Assembly (NCBI GenBank): GCA_963931865.1
Contig: OZ007509.1
Location: 17,288,508-17,352,507, forward strand
DNA length: 64,000 nt
Direction of reading: 5' to 3'
DNA from: Axinella damicornis
Lineage: Eukaryota; Porifera; Demospongiae; Axinellida; Axinellidae
Shown here: positions 63,209-64,000 of the stretch, piece after piece
Numbering within the stretch: position 1 is the stretch's first letter
Layout: every line of letters starts with the position of its first letter
The notes under the pieces: model-generated
Databases searched by the model: none
Seen by the model: the letters and a program-made list of their open reading frames with translations, nothing else
Told to the model about the DNA's origin: nothing
Made by a program: the position numbers and the translations under genes

Positions 63209-63318
63209 TAGTCTCGGTCCCAGACCCAAACCAACCCCAGCGCGGATCGCATCTAGTATCACGATCTAGTACTAGATGCGATCCGCGCTGGGGTTGGTTT
63301 GGGTCTGGGCCGAGACTA
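63209..63318. mobile_element. 110-bp near-perfect hairpin element, TAGTCTCGG subfamily
   Basis: TAGTCTCGGTCCCAGACCC ... GGGTCTGGGCCGAGACTA. Arms of about 45 bp include ACCAACCCCAGCGCGGATCG. The flanking 9-mers are GCTAAAAGG and GCTGAAGGG (7/9). Confidence 0.82.
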
Positions 63319-64000
63319 GCTGAAGGGGGCCCTAATATCACATTGTAGGGCCCCAAAATATTAATATTCTGGGGCCCTATTCTCATGGAAGCCCAAAAGT
63401 TTACGATACTGAAACCAAATGGACCGGAATGCCTCCTTGTTTCCCGGGGATCAAACTACAGATAGGACTGTTAAGCTATGGCCAGTGTGGGTGGCTGAAG
63501 AAGGAAGATGCATACAGGACTGTTTGCAAAACTAGTAGCTATCCTAAGTCGAAAGTGTGTCCCCCAAAAATTTGTCCAGTCAATCACGGTCTGGTCTGCT
63601 CCGGGAAAACAAGGTGGCGTTCTGGTCCGTTCCATTTCGGGAAATAGTAGTCTTGTGCCCAGCTGGAAATACCTATGGAAACTCTGTCTGGGCTTGGTAT
63701 AGCGGCATAGAATGGAATGTAGTCAAGGCATTAATTGAGGCTTTGCGTCACCTGCATCTAGCGACGGTCACCAGGGCGCCATATGTGAGGAGTAGTCTCA
63801 TGCCCAGAAGCTCCACCTTCGTTACAGCGTTAGTGAAGAAGATACATTAGTTTATCTGTGTCATGTGACAGGCCAATTTCTTATAGTTTTTACTTACTGT
63901 GTTTTTCCTAGTGTCTAGTCTTATTGCATTACGCTGCACTTGGACGTTACTGATGTCGTTGTTGGTGCCATCTGTGGCATGTGACGGGCCAAGTTCTGTT
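63319..64000. other. Window end, no gene recognised
   Basis: The plus-strand frame 63429-63647 is Cys-rich (CGWLKKEDAYRTVC) but has no recognisable family. A short motif, CTGTGTCATGTGACAGGCCA, recurs as a variant near 63975. Confidence 0.4.

Overview
The window is animal nuclear DNA, not prokaryotic. It has split genes with short introns bounded by GT/AG sites, Kelch, Roc/COR, ZU5, UPA and Death domains, many short inverted-repeat transposons, and long CA, CCT and G/C runs. A non-bilaterian invertebrate, most likely a sponge, is my inference from the small introns and the domain combinations; the sequence itself does not name a species.

Region 1 (about 2.8-18.9 kb) and region 2 (about 28.4-51.1 kb) are two diverged copies of one tandemly duplicated minus-strand locus. 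Each carries one multi-exon gene. Gene A (16440 to 2849) reads: Kelch propeller, Roc-like GTPase with COR-like domain, ZU5, UPA, Death domain. Gene B (41739 to 28442) reads: Kelch propeller, zinc-binding cassette, Pro-rich exon, coiled-coil exon, ZU5, UPA, Death domain. Splice phases I derived by hand agree through both genes. Almost every exon after the propeller is symmetric phase 1-1, so the middle modules look exchangeable. The Kelch half is nearly identical between copies, introns included, while the ZU5/Death half is strongly diverged. Gene B has a one-base deletion in its first exon.

Region 3 (18.9-28.4 kb) separates the copies. It holds microsatellites, minisatellites, inverted-repeat elements and a tRNA-like sequence, and I find no convincing gene there.

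Region 4 (44.2-57.7 kb) holds two convergent, largely intronless genes for one large protein family. A zinc-finger-rich N-terminus (complete only in the second gene) is followed by a hypervariable tandem-repeat linker, a conserved domain that ends in XPG/FEN1-like PIN nuclease motifs, and a Tesmin/TSO1 CXC module. The minus-strand gene (57712-51644, 2022 aa) is intact. The plus-strand gene has one frameshift and lacks the N-terminal zinc region. A 564-bp hairpin element with a 6-bp target duplication sits 48 bp behind the plus-strand stop codon.

Region 5 (58.0-62.6 kb) is a cluster of nested transposons. It includes a broken element with a CaRF-like exon pair and an OTU protease domain inside long inverted repeats, and a hAT-type element with an 8-bp target duplication. 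Scattered across the window are more than ten short hairpin elements that share termini like TAGCCTCGTTCCCAGG and are flanked by matching 9-bp direct repeats, a Mutator-like signature. Their interiors differ from element to element.
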